DNA of 46,393 nucleotides from CAYOHG01 sp964465125. GTDB taxonomy: Bacteria; Planctomycetota; Phycisphaerae; UBA1845; Fen-1342. This document shows, in pieces, positions 1 to 8,237 of the stretch (its first letter is position 1; each line of letters begins with the position of its first letter). The stretch spans positions 1 to 46,393 of the forward strand of contig CAYXIO010000029.1 in the NCBI GenBank assembly GCA_964465125.1. Reading direction: 5' to 3'. The translations under genes were made by a program, and so were the position numbers. The notes under the pieces are model-generated. The model did no database searches and was not told where the DNA came from. It worked only from the letters and a program-made list of their open reading frames with translations.

Positions 1-63
1 ACCGCAGCATGATTCACACCCGACACGACGCCGCGCGGTTGTTCAGATGTTCCCTGTGGCTGT

Positions 64-810
64 ATGGCGGGTGGGCTTCCGAAAGACCTCCTGGTTCCCG
101 CCGGAGAGTCCCGCAGCTTCGAGGTTCACCTGACCCTGGGCGAGTCGGCCGACGCGTTTCGGCATCAGCTTCGGGCGGAGTTTTCCACCGGGAAAGTGCA
201 GACGGTGGAAGTCTGGGGACGCGTGCTGCGCGGGGTGGTCGTTGCGCCCACGCGACTTTCGCTTGAGGCGCAAGAGCCCCTGGCGATGCCGGCGGGGGAG
301 CTTCAGCTCTCCGCCGACGACAATACCCCGTTTCACATTCGGTCGGCGACGCTCGATCTGCCCGGGACAGCGGATGTAGATGATGCGCGGCACGTTGTCA
401 GCGTTCGGCTATGCAACGACAATCGTCACACGTTGCTGAACGGCACACTCAGCGTTCACACGGATCACCCGAAGCGATCCGTCGTGCATGTACCTGTGAT
501 CGCCACGCTGAAAGTGACGTGGGAGCTGTCGCCTCCGGCGGTGTTCCTTCACGGGATTCCAGCGGAGACGCAGGTTGAGCGGACGGTACAGCTTCGCTCC
601 ACGCTGGAGTTGCCGTTCACCGTTGAGTCCACTTCCGGGCCGGACGGCAACATCAATCCCACGTCCCCCGATTCGCTTACGGACCATGAGCTGCGCGTCG
701 TGTTGCTCGCGCCGAGGGTCGCCGGCAAGGTCGAGCGTCGCGTTGTGATGATCCGCACCAGCCTTCCCGACGCGCGCGAGATTGAATTGCCGGTCGTCTT
801 TTATCCGTGA
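64..810 (+). CDS. DUF1573-like secreted/envelope protein, 5' end unclear
   Basis: The product is a beta-rich protein of about 248 residues. Its opening, Gly-Gly-Leu-Pro-Lys followed by a Pro-Ala-Gly-Glu-Ser stretch, matches the second half of the planctomycete DUF1573 signature (CGCT...LPK...L.PGES). The Cys-Gly-Cys that normally precedes it is encoded in frame just upstream of the ATG (bases 55-63), and the reading frame is then closed by a TGA at 10-12. No ATG, GTG or TTG lies between that stop and the ATG at 64. The annotated start therefore cuts the domain, which suggests either a frameshifted or broken gene or a sequencing error near position 10. Further repeats of immunoglobulin-like beta strands follow. 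It converges on the FG-GAP lipoprotein gene. The exact function is unknown; DUF1573 proteins are usually exported. Confidence 0.55.
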   Translation: MAGGLPKDLLVPAGESRSFEVHLTLGESADAFRHQLRAEFSTGKVQTVEVWGRVLRGVVVAPTRLSLEAQEPLAMPAGELQLSADDNTPFHIRSATLDLPGTADVDDARHVVSVRLCNDNRHTLLNGTLSVHTDHPKRSVVHVPVIATLKVTWELSPPAVFLHGIPAETQVERTVQLRSTLELPFTVESTSGPDGNINPTSPDSLTDHELRVVLLAPRVAGKVERRVVMIRTSLPDAREIELPVVFYP

Positions 811-863
811 GCGGTCTTTGGATTCTGATGCGGTTTGCGGAAACCCGCAGCGCCGGTCGGTGA

Positions 864-3590
864 TTACGGCACCCCGTCGTTCGGCGGGACGGCGATGCGG
901 GTCTTGTCTCCGCCGAGCGACGTGCTGAAGAGCACATACGCTTCGCCGAGGATTTCGAGCTCGCGAGAGCCGGGCGCGCCGATGGCGGCGTCGGGCGCGC
1001 CGTTGCCGTCCAGGTCGCCGCCGCCGGCCAGTGCCGCGCCCAGCCGCAGGTGCGCTTTCTCGCCGATGAACTGCCAGCCGAGCGCGTCGCAGCGCAGCCC
1101 GATCTGGTCGGCCGAGAATCGCGGCGCGATGACGGGCGAGCCGTAGACGAGATACGCGGCGCCGGTATCCGGGCCGATCGCGTCATGTCCGGGCGCGCCG
1201 ATCAGCAGGTCCTCGAAGCCATCCTGATCGATGTCGCCGGCGTTGGCCAGCGCGAAGCCTAGCTGCGCCGCGGCGGTCGGGCCGTCCACCACAAAGCCGG
1301 GCAGCTCGACGCCGACGAGCGCGAGCGAGATCGGAGCGGTGCCGATGAAGTGCGGCAGGGCGGCACCGAAGATCACGTAGACGCGTCCCCGGCCGCCGGC
1401 GGCGCCCGGAGCGGCCAGGACCAGGTCGCGAGCGCCGTCGCCGTCGAAGTCGAGCGAGGCGACCGTGCTGCCGGCGCGATCGCCGGCGGATTCACCGGCG
1501 AAGATCACCCCGGGCAGGCCGCTGCCGCCCACGTCCGCCAGCGAGCGCGCGCTGCGCGGATCGGTGGGATCGAGTCCGACGTAATAGACGCGGCCGGCGG
1601 ATTGATCCGCACCCGGCGCGCCGATCAGCATCGCCGACGGCGCGCAGTCGGTCGGGTCGGGCACGCCGATGTTGCGTAGTCCGGCGGGCGCGACGCTCGC
1701 GCCGGCTTCGTCGCCGGCCGCCGCCCCGTTGAGCAGCACGCCTGGAACGTCCTCGCCGACGCGATCCAGCGAGATGTCCTGGCTGCGCGGCACCGGTCGG
1801 AACAGCACCGCGACCCGGCCGGCGTTCGCGTCCGCCGCCGGCGAGCCGATCGCGGCGTCCGTGCGGCAATCGCTGTTCATGTCGCCAAGCGCGGTGACGG
1901 CGCTGCCGGCCAGTTCACGTCTGTCCGGCGAGCCGGTGAACGACGGTCTTAGCGCCGGCGGGATCGACTCGAGCGGTTGCACGCCGCTCAAGCGGCGCAG
2001 CACGAGCGGCGTCAGCGCGACGGCCGACCCGTCGTTCGGATGGGTCAGGCCGCGTCGCGGTCCGCCGACGAGCGCCTCGGTGAAGTCCTCGGACGTCACG
2101 TTCGGGTGGATCGCGAGCGACGCGCCGAACATCCCGCCGTCGCGATCGCCAAGAATCGCGAGGCGCGCGTCACTCGGGCGCAGCAGATCAGGCCAACCCT
2201 CGGCCGGCGCGAAAAGCAGCAGCGCGCCGGCGTCGGTGAGTGAGCCTTTGCCCTCCGTGAAGCGATCCGCGCGCGCGTCCGTAATGACCAGGTCGGCACG
2301 TCCGTCGCCGGTCACGTCATAGCGAACCCAGAGCGCCGTGCCGAGCTCGACGGTGCGCAGCGTCGCCCCGACAGCTCCTTCGTCCGCATCGCGCACAATG
2401 GACACCTCGCCCGGCGGAGTCGTCGAAAGACGCCGCACGCCCAGCGTCCGCGCGCTGAGGCACAATTCCGGCCCGTACTTCACCACCGGCGGCGCGATCC
2501 CGTCGTCGAGCCGCGCGCCGAGATAGTACGAGCCCTCCAGCAGCTCGCTGAGGTCGATCGTCGTCTCGGTCGGCTGCGCGGTCGGAGTCGAGGTCGTCTC
2601 GAACACCACGAGCTCGTCGCCGGAGTATTGCTGGTCGATGTCGAGAAAGAGCTGCACGTTCGCCGCGTCGTCAGTGTCGAGCGCGACGAACGTGATCTGC
2701 GTCGGGGATCCGAGTGAAACCGGGCGGCTGTCGGCAGGGTCGACGAACTGGATCGTCGGCGACGCGTTGACGCGCACGGTTCCCGGCGCGGGGCCGATGC
2801 GAAGGAAGCGGCTGCCGTCATCCACTTCGGCGAAGAGGTAATACGTTGCGGGGGCAACTTCGAGGGTGTCCCATTCGCCGGTCTGCATGCCGGCGCTCGA
2901 CGATTCGAACAGCACGATCTCGTTGCCGTTGGCGGTGTCGCCGTCGACGTCGGCAAAGACGCGCAGGGTCGGCGTCGACGAGATCACACCCGTCGCAGAC
3001 ACGGTGAAAGGAATGTGCTCGCCGGCGTTGATGACGCGCGGCGCTTCAAAGCCCTTGAGATCGAGGCTGAGCGTCGGCGGCGGAGGCGGCGTCGGGGGCT
3101 GGTTTCCGTCGCCCGTGTTGTCATTCGTGTTGCTGTTGGCGTTTTCATTGTCGGGCGGCGGGCGCGACGTGTCGTTCGGATCTTCGAAAGCGTCGATCTC
3201 GACTCGGATCACTGCGCCGGAAGCGAAATCCGCACCGAAGCTGAACGTGGACGGCGCCAATTCGCGGGTGGGGGTGCCCTCCATCGTTGCGTTAACGGTC
3301 ACGAAGTCCGCCCGGTCGGGTCCGACCACGACCGTTCCACCGCCGGCGTTGACGCGGCGCTGGGTCGAATGGACCAGGATTTCGGCTAACTCCATTGACG
3401 TGCTTGTATTAGCCGCATTCGGTGCGCGGTTAACGATCTGGACGCGCACCGATCCTCCGGGAATGCTCACGGGCGGCGTTGCGCCCTGTCCGGAGTCCGG
3501 TTGGGCGGCGGAGTTCGGGTCGACGGTGGGTACCGACTCGCAGCCGATCGCCAGCACGAGGGCCGCGAGCGAGAGTTGCGTCGTACGCAT
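864..3590 (-). CDS. FG-GAP repeat lipoprotein, large
   Basis: This is a 908-residue predicted lipoprotein. A short hydrophobic leader ends in Ala-Ile-Gly-Cys at residue 17, a weak lipobox. Residues 20-160 are followed by an Asn/Asp/Pro-rich linker (about 145-170). Two or three immunoglobulin-like beta repeats come next, containing phrases such as FVDPAD and LFLDIDQQ. The C-terminal half (about 390-890) holds six or more FG-GAP/integrin-alpha-type repeats with calcium-loop motifs such as DFDGDGARD, DIDQDGFEDLLIGAPG and DLDGNGAPDAAIGAPG, which should fold into a beta-propeller. The family binds calcium and is extracellular; its ligand is unknown. The gene is monocistronic, with an upstream stretch shared with the rightward gene at 3827. 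The low-complexity Asn-rich linker is a feature I associate with planctomycete surface proteins. Confidence 0.85.
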   Translation of the reverse strand: MRTTQLSLAALVLAIGCESVPTVDPNSAAQPDSGQGATPPVSIPGGSVRVQIVNRAPNAANTSTSMELAEILVHSTQRRVNAGGGTVVVGPDRADFVTVNATMEGTPTRELAPSTFSFGADFASGAVIRVEIDAFEDPNDTSRPPPDNENANSNTNDNTGDGNQPPTPPPPPTLSLDLKGFEAPRVINAGEHIPFTVSATGVISSTPTLRVFADVDGDTANGNEIVLFESSSAGMQTGEWDTLEVAPATYYLFAEVDDGSRFLRIGPAPGTVRVNASPTIQFVDPADSRPVSLGSPTQITFVALDTDDAANVQLFLDIDQQYSGDELVVFETTSTPTAQPTETTIDLSELLEGSYYLGARLDDGIAPPVVKYGPELCLSARTLGVRRLSTTPPGEVSIVRDADEGAVGATLRTVELGTALWVRYDVTGDGRADLVITDARADRFTEGKGSLTDAGALLLFAPAEGWPDLLRPSDARLAILGDRDGGMFGASLAIHPNVTSEDFTEALVGGPRRGLTHPNDGSAVALTPLVLRRLSGVQPLESIPPALRPSFTGSPDRRELAGSAVTALGDMNSDCRTDAAIGSPAADANAGRVAVLFRPVPRSQDISLDRVGEDVPGVLLNGAAAGDEAGASVAPAGLRNIGVPDPTDCAPSAMLIGAPGADQSAGRVYYVGLDPTDPRSARSLADVGGSGLPGVIFAGESAGDRAGSTVASLDFDGDGARDLVLAAPGAAGGRGRVYVIFGAALPHFIGTAPISLALVGVELPGFVVDGPTAAAQLGFALANAGDIDQDGFEDLLIGAPGHDAIGPDTGAAYLVYGSPVIAPRFSADQIGLRCDALGWQFIGEKAHLRLGAALAGGGDLDGNGAPDAAIGAPGSRELEILGEAYVLFSTSLGGDKTRIAVPPNDGVP

Positions 3591-3755
3591 GTTAGAACTC
3601 GGTCACCAGGTGTGCCGATAAATCCCAAAGCGGCGCGGTAGAGGCACCCTGAACCTCTTCCGCTACGCAAGCGTACGCAGAGTGACGAGGCCGGTCAATG
3701 CAAACCGCGCCAAAGCAAGGTCATGCGCGGCCCCGGGCCCTTTCGCGGGCTCGAT

Positions 3756-3785
3756 TTGCGGGTGACTGCCCGGCCGGTGTAAACT
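3756..3785 (+). promoter_or_regulatory. candidate promoter for the secreted protein at 3827
   Basis: TTGCGG (3756-3761) and TAAACT (3780-3785) are separated by 18 bases, with a TG two bases ahead of the -10. A strong ribosome binding site GGGAGGGAGG (3816-3825) then precedes the ATG at 3827. This is a match to the sigma-70 consensus made by eye only. Confidence 0.35.
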
Positions 3786-3826
3786 GTGAAGACAGCGCCG
3801 GGCGTGCCCGGACAAGGGAGGGAGGC

Positions 3827-4882
3827 ATGAAATCGCGACCGCTGGGTTTGAGCGCTTTCGTGCTCCTGCTGCTGCTTGCGTCGCCGGTGGGCGCGCAGTA
3901 CATCAATCGGAGCTATAACAATCCGGGGACGAACACGCCGTCCGCGCGTGTCGGCAACGTCGGGGGCGTCGCGACCCGAGCCGGCGGGCTGGGTTTGCCG
4001 CGCGGTTCTCGAGCTGTAAATTCCGCTGGAGGCAGAAGTTTTGGCGGTTTCGGCGGCGGTCGAGTAGCCGCTGCCCAGGCGCTGGCGCCGGCTTATGTCG
4101 GGCTCATTGGAGGCGGAGCGCCCGGCACAGGCTCGAATCCCTATGTCGCCCGGCAGGTTTCCGGGCTGGGCTCGCTGCTCAGCTTGACGGCGCCGTGGAA
4201 TGGCCGGCGCGTGCTTGCGCCTCCCATGTCGCGAACGCCTTACTTCGCGCCACACGAGACGCGCTCGTCCTTCGAGGAGTACTTTCAGCTTTCGAAGCCG
4301 CCGGCGGCGCCGTCGGCGGAGCTAAGTGCCGGCGAACGGCTCGCGCCCGCCTACGAGATCATGAAGAACGACACCGCGCGCGAAGCGGACGAGCGGCGGC
4401 AGGCCGTCATCAAGTCGTTTCGCGATGCGATGACGCGCCGCCCGGAGGGGAATGCCGCGGAGCTTCTCGCCGTCGCCGAGGCGCTCGATCTGCAAACCGC
4501 CGTGCACCGCGACTGGCTGCTGGGGCGGCTGATGCGCCTGCACGTTGCGCTGGAGTTGGATCAGGCGATCGTCGCGATGTACTGTCTGAAATCGGCGGTG
4601 CAGTCCGACGGCGGGGTGTTTGCAGAGATTCCGACGCTCGAGCCGTATTTCCCCGACAAGACCGTGCGTCAGGATCAATTGCGCCGCTTCCTGCGCATCG
4701 GCGATGACGTCGGTGCTTCACCGGATGCTTACGCACTCCAGGCATACTGTGCCTGGCAGTTGGGCGAAGTGGGCCGGGCGCGGGCCGCGCTCCAGAAGCT
4801 GCGGACCCTTACCGGCGACGCGGACACCGATCCGCGGACGCGGGCCGTCGCTACGGCACTGTCAGGAGCCGTTGAGAAGTAA
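3827..4882 (+). CDS. secreted helical protein of unknown function
   Basis: The product has 351 residues. The start at 3827 is preferred over an upstream in-frame ATG at 3698 because it follows a strong GGGAGGGAGG site and opens directly with a signal peptide (basic start, Leu-rich core, cleavage likely after Val-Gly-Ala-Gln near residue 24). Residues 25-150 are Gly/Arg/Asn-rich and probably disordered. From about 165 to the end the chain is helical, with Ala/Leu-rich pairs of helices resembling TPR or Sel1-type solenoids (for example YALQAYCAWQLGEVGRARAALQKL). I recognise no catalytic motif. It is likely exported and may act as a scaffold; that role is an inference. Confidence 0.75.
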   Translation: MKSRPLGLSAFVLLLLLASPVGAQYINRSYNNPGTNTPSARVGNVGGVATRAGGLGLPRGSRAVNSAGGRSFGGFGGGRVAAAQALAPAYVGLIGGGAPGTGSNPYVARQVSGLGSLLSLTAPWNGRRVLAPPMSRTPYFAPHETRSSFEEYFQLSKPPAAPSAELSAGERLAPAYEIMKNDTAREADERRQAVIKSFRDAMTRRPEGNAAELLAVAEALDLQTAVHRDWLLGRLMRLHVALELDQAIVAMYCLKSAVQSDGGVFAEIPTLEPYFPDKTVRQDQLRRFLRIGDDVGASPDAYALQAYCAWQLGEVGRARAALQKLRTLTGDADTDPRTRAVATALSGAVEK

Positions 4883-4940
4883 TCTGGGAGCGTGAGCGCG
4901 TCGATTTCTCCGGCCGATTCGCCCGCTGACGAGTTCGGAA

Positions 4941-6977
4941 ATGAGCGATTCCTCGATACCCCCCGCCGGCTCGTCCTTCTCCGCGTGGGCGCGCACGCAC
5001 CGCATGAGCCTGACGATTGTTGCGCACGTCCTTCTGTTCGTGGCCAGTTGGATCATGGCCTTCGGGCTGGCCTACAACTTCCACAATGTCGGCGAATGGA
5101 TGGTGCCGATCTGCCTGCCGATGATGCCGCTGGTGGTGGCGGTGAAGCTCCTCGTCTTTCTCGCGATGGGGCTGTACCGCGCCTCCTGGCGCTACGTCAG
5201 CATGCGCGACGTAATTCAGGTCACGAAGGCTTCCTGGATCGCGTTCTTCTGGATTGTCATCTTGTACTACGGCATTGCCAACGCGGACGCGCTGGTGGGC
5301 TGGCTGGGCTTCCCGCCCCTGAACTTCAACCCGTTCGGCGACACGCCGCTGCCCGGCTCGGCGCAGGTGCTGGATTTCGCCGGCACGATTGCGCTGGTCA
5401 GCGGCGCGCGGCTGCTGGTGCGGCTGTATCACGAGGAAGTGCAGCCGGTGGCCGAGGGGGCGGCGCCCAAGCTGTTGATACTCGGGGCGGGCAACGCGGG
5501 CGAAAACGTGGTCCGCGAAATCCTGCGCCATCCGGTTCTGCAATACCGCGTGCTGGGCTTCCTCGACGACGACCGCAGCAAGTGGGGCGCGCAGATTCAC
5601 GGCGTGCAGGTGCTGGGCGGGCTGGACCAGCTACGCTCGGTCAGCGCTGAGTACGCGGTGGACGAGATTCTGATTGCGATGCCGTCGGCGCGGCCGGCCG
5701 AGATTCGCCGCGTCGTCGAGCTGTGCCGCGGCTGCAATCTGCGCTTCAAGACGCTGCCGGCGCTGGCGGACCTGATCGCCGGCCGGACGCAGGTGCAGCA
5801 GATTCGCGAGGTGAAGATCGAGGACCTGCTGCGGCGCGAGCCGGTTCGGCTCGACACGGACGGCATCGCGCGCTACATCGACGGCCGGGTGGTGATGGTG
5901 ACCGGCGCGGGCGGGTCGATCGGGTCGGAGATGTGCCGGCAGATCGCCGCGTTCGGTCCCGAGCGTCTGATCCTGCTGGAGCAGGCCGAGCAGAACCTGT
6001 TCGACGTCGACCGCGAGCTGCGCACCAGCTTTCCGCGCGTCGAAGTGATTCCCTGCATCGCCGACATCTGCGACGGGCCGCGCCTGGATCGCATCTTCTC
6101 GCAGTTCAAGCCCAGCGCGGTATTTCACGCGGCCGCGCACAAGCACGTCCCGATGATGGAGCACAACCCGGGCGAGGCGATCAAGAACAACGTCGGCGGA
6201 ACGCGCCAGGCGGCTGACGTTGCGGCGCGGCACGGCGTCGAAAAGTTCGTCATGATCTCGACCGACAAGGCCGTCAACCCGACCAGCATCATGGGCGCCA
6301 GCAAGCGCGTCGCCGAGCTGTACATCCAGGCCCTCAACGAGCGCGTCGAGACCCAGTTCGTCACGGTGCGGTTCGGCAACGTGCTCGGCAGCAGCGGCAG
6401 CGTCGTGCCGATCTTCAAGGAGCAGATCGCCCACGGCGGTCCGGTCACGGTGACGCATCCGGAGATGGTCCGCTTCTTCATGACCATCCCCGAGGCCGCG
6501 CAGCTTGTTTTGCAGGCCGGGTCGATGGGGCAGGGCGGCGAGATTTTCGTGCTCGACATGGGCGAGCCGGTCAAGATCGTCGACCTGGCTCGTGACTTGA
6601 TCACCCTTTCGGGCTTCCGTCCCGGCGAGGAAATCGAGATCCAGTACGTCGGGATGCGCCCCGGCGAAAAGCTCTACGAAGAGCTGCTGATCAAGGGCGA
6701 GGACGTGCTTCCCACCCCGCACCCGAAAATCGGCGTCTGGAAACGCCGCACGGAGGAGTGGGGGCCGCTGGAGGCCGCGATCGATTCGCTGGTGGGCGAC
6801 GCCGAGACGCTTTCGCGCGACAACGCGCGGCAGCGCCTGCGTGTCGTGGTGCCCGAGTTCCATCTGGAGACCCCGCCGCCGCTGAATGGACCCGACCGCA
6901 CCGACGTCGCGTCGACGATTGAGCGCGCGTCGTTGCCTGTTGCGGGTTCGGTCCGGCCCGCCGTCGCCGATGCCTAG
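4941..6977 (+). CDS. membrane nucleotide-sugar 4,6-dehydratase (FlaA1/CapD/PglF type)
   Basis: This 678-residue protein belongs to the polysaccharide biosynthesis CapD family, which converts UDP-GlcNAc-type sugars to 4-keto-6-deoxy sugars for surface glycans. Four hydrophobic segments lie in residues 22-160. A first Rossmann domain carries GAGNAG (182-187), and a second carries TGAGGSIGSE (321-330) for NAD binding. The catalytic strip STDKAVNPTSIMGASK (440-455) shows the Asp-Lys pair (442-443) and the Met (451) that replaces the usual catalytic Tyr, with Lys455, as in PglF/FlaA1. Both domains are intact and the length is normal for the long membrane form. The start has only a weak GGAA upstream; translation may begin at Met22. 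The following gene is dxr, after about 110 bases, so it need not share a transcript. Confidence 0.93.
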   Translation: MSDSSIPPAGSSFSAWARTHRMSLTIVAHVLLFVASWIMAFGLAYNFHNVGEWMVPICLPMMPLVVAVKLLVFLAMGLYRASWRYVSMRDVIQVTKASWIAFFWIVILYYGIANADALVGWLGFPPLNFNPFGDTPLPGSAQVLDFAGTIALVSGARLLVRLYHEEVQPVAEGAAPKLLILGAGNAGENVVREILRHPVLQYRVLGFLDDDRSKWGAQIHGVQVLGGLDQLRSVSAEYAVDEILIAMPSARPAEIRRVVELCRGCNLRFKTLPALADLIAGRTQVQQIREVKIEDLLRREPVRLDTDGIARYIDGRVVMVTGAGGSIGSEMCRQIAAFGPERLILLEQAEQNLFDVDRELRTSFPRVEVIPCIADICDGPRLDRIFSQFKPSAVFHAAAHKHVPMMEHNPGEAIKNNVGGTRQAADVAARHGVEKFVMISTDKAVNPTSIMGASKRVAELYIQALNERVETQFVTVRFGNVLGSSGSVVPIFKEQIAHGGPVTVTHPEMVRFFMTIPEAAQLVLQAGSMGQGGEIFVLDMGEPVKIVDLARDLITLSGFRPGEEIEIQYVGMRPGEKLYEELLIKGEDVLPTPHPKIGVWKRRTEEWGPLEAAIDSLVGDAETLSRDNARQRLRVVVPEFHLETPPPLNGPDRTDVASTIERASLPVAGSVRPAVADA

Positions 6978-7085
6978 GCTCGTGCCGCGCGACGCCGCTT
7001 TCCCTACGTCTCCGCATCGACCCTGGCTCGTCCGCGTCGCCGGCGAATACGCGCCGACGCTCCGGGCTGCTATAGTCCACCGTCC

Positions 7086-8237
7086 ATGGAAAAGCGGCTG
7101 CTGATACTGGGGTCCACCGGGTCCATCGGGCGGGCGGCGCTCGAAGTCGCCGAGGCCCTGAACGGTCGCGTGCGCGTCGTCGGGCTCAGCGCCGGGCGCG
7201 ACTGGCGGCGGCTGGCAGAGCAGGCCGAGCGGTTTCGGGTGCCCGCCGTCGCGCTGGCCGACGAGCGGCATTACGACGAGCTGCGCGGAAGCTGCCAGCG
7301 CGATATGCGCATCTTTGGCGGGGCCAACGGGTTGCTGGAGCTGATCGACCAGGCCGAGCCGGACTTCGTGCTCTCCGCGATCGTCGGCGCCGCGGGTCTG
7401 CCCGCGACGCTGGCCGCCGTGCAGCGCGGCTGCGATCTCGGGCTGGCCAACAAGGAATCGCTGGTGGTCGCCGGTTCGATCCTGATGCCGCTGGCGCGCG
7501 CGTGCGGCGGGCGGGTGATCCCGGTGGACAGCGAGCATTCCGCGGTGTTTCAGGCGATGTTCAGCGGGGCGGCCCGCGAGGTGCACAAGGTGTATCTCAC
7601 CGCTTCCGGCGGACCGTTCCGCACGTGGACCCGCGAGCGGATCGAGAGCGCCACGCTCGAACAGGCGCTTCAGCATCCGACCTGGAGCATGGGAACGAAG
7701 ATCACCATCGACAGCGCGACCATGATGAACAAGGCGCTGGAGATCGTGGAGGCGCGGCATCTCTTCGACTTGCGCAGCGAGCAGATCGAGGTGCTGGTGC
7801 ACCCGGAGAGCATCGTGCACTCGATGGTCGAATTCTGCGACGGCTCGCTGATTGCGCAGCTCGGCGCGCCGGATATGCGCACGCCCATCCAGTTCGCGAT
7901 GACCTATCCGCAGCGCGTTCCGGGCCCTGCGCGGCGGGTCGACTGGTCGGAGGTTCGCTGCCTGCGATTCGAGCCGCCGGATTTCGAGCTTTTCCCCGCC
8001 CTGCGGCTGGGATTCGAGGCGGCGCGGCGCGGCGGAACGGCCGGGGCCGTGCTGAACGCGGCGAACGAGGCGGCGGTGGAGCGATTCCGCGCGGGCGAGA
8101 TTCGCTTCACGCGGATCGCCGAAATGACCGGGCACGCCATGCGAATTCACCGATGGATCGAGCAGCCGACGCTCGCGGAACTGATGGAAGCCGACGCCTG
8201 GGCGCGTCGTGAGGTCATGAAATGCTCAGCGGATTGA
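7086..8237 (+). CDS. dxr: 1-deoxy-D-xylulose 5-phosphate reductoisomerase
   Basis: This enzyme catalyses the second step of the MEP isoprenoid pathway, DXP to 2-C-methyl-D-erythritol 4-phosphate, with NADPH and a divalent metal. It has 383 residues, close to the usual length. GSTGSIG (9-15) is the NADPH loop and NKES (122-125) is conserved. VDSEH (147-151) supplies metal ligands Asp148 and Glu150, SMGTKIT (about 201-207) is the flexible active-site loop, and NKALE ends in the third metal ligand, Glu219. No clear ribosome binding site precedes the ATG. TATAGT sits at 7071-7076, about ten bases ahead, so the message may be nearly leaderless. The 3' end overlaps rseP by 16 bases, so the two are translationally coupled. 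Confidence 0.97.
   Translation: MEKRLLILGSTGSIGRAALEVAEALNGRVRVVGLSAGRDWRRLAEQAERFRVPAVALADERHYDELRGSCQRDMRIFGGANGLLELIDQAEPDFVLSAIVGAAGLPATLAAVQRGCDLGLANKESLVVAGSILMPLARACGGRVIPVDSEHSAVFQAMFSGAAREVHKVYLTASGGPFRTWTRERIESATLEQALQHPTWSMGTKITIDSATMMNKALEIVEARHLFDLRSEQIEVLVHPESIVHSMVEFCDGSLIAQLGAPDMRTPIQFAMTYPQRVPGPARRVDWSEVRCLRFEPPDFELFPALRLGFEAARRGGTAGAVLNAANEAAVERFRAGEIRFTRIAEMTGHAMRIHRWIEQPTLAELMEADAWARREVMKCSAD

Noticed and set aside
5631..8150. 839-residue minus-strand open frame
   Set aside because: Antisense to the CapD-like gene and dxr; biased Arg/His/Gln composition and no motif.
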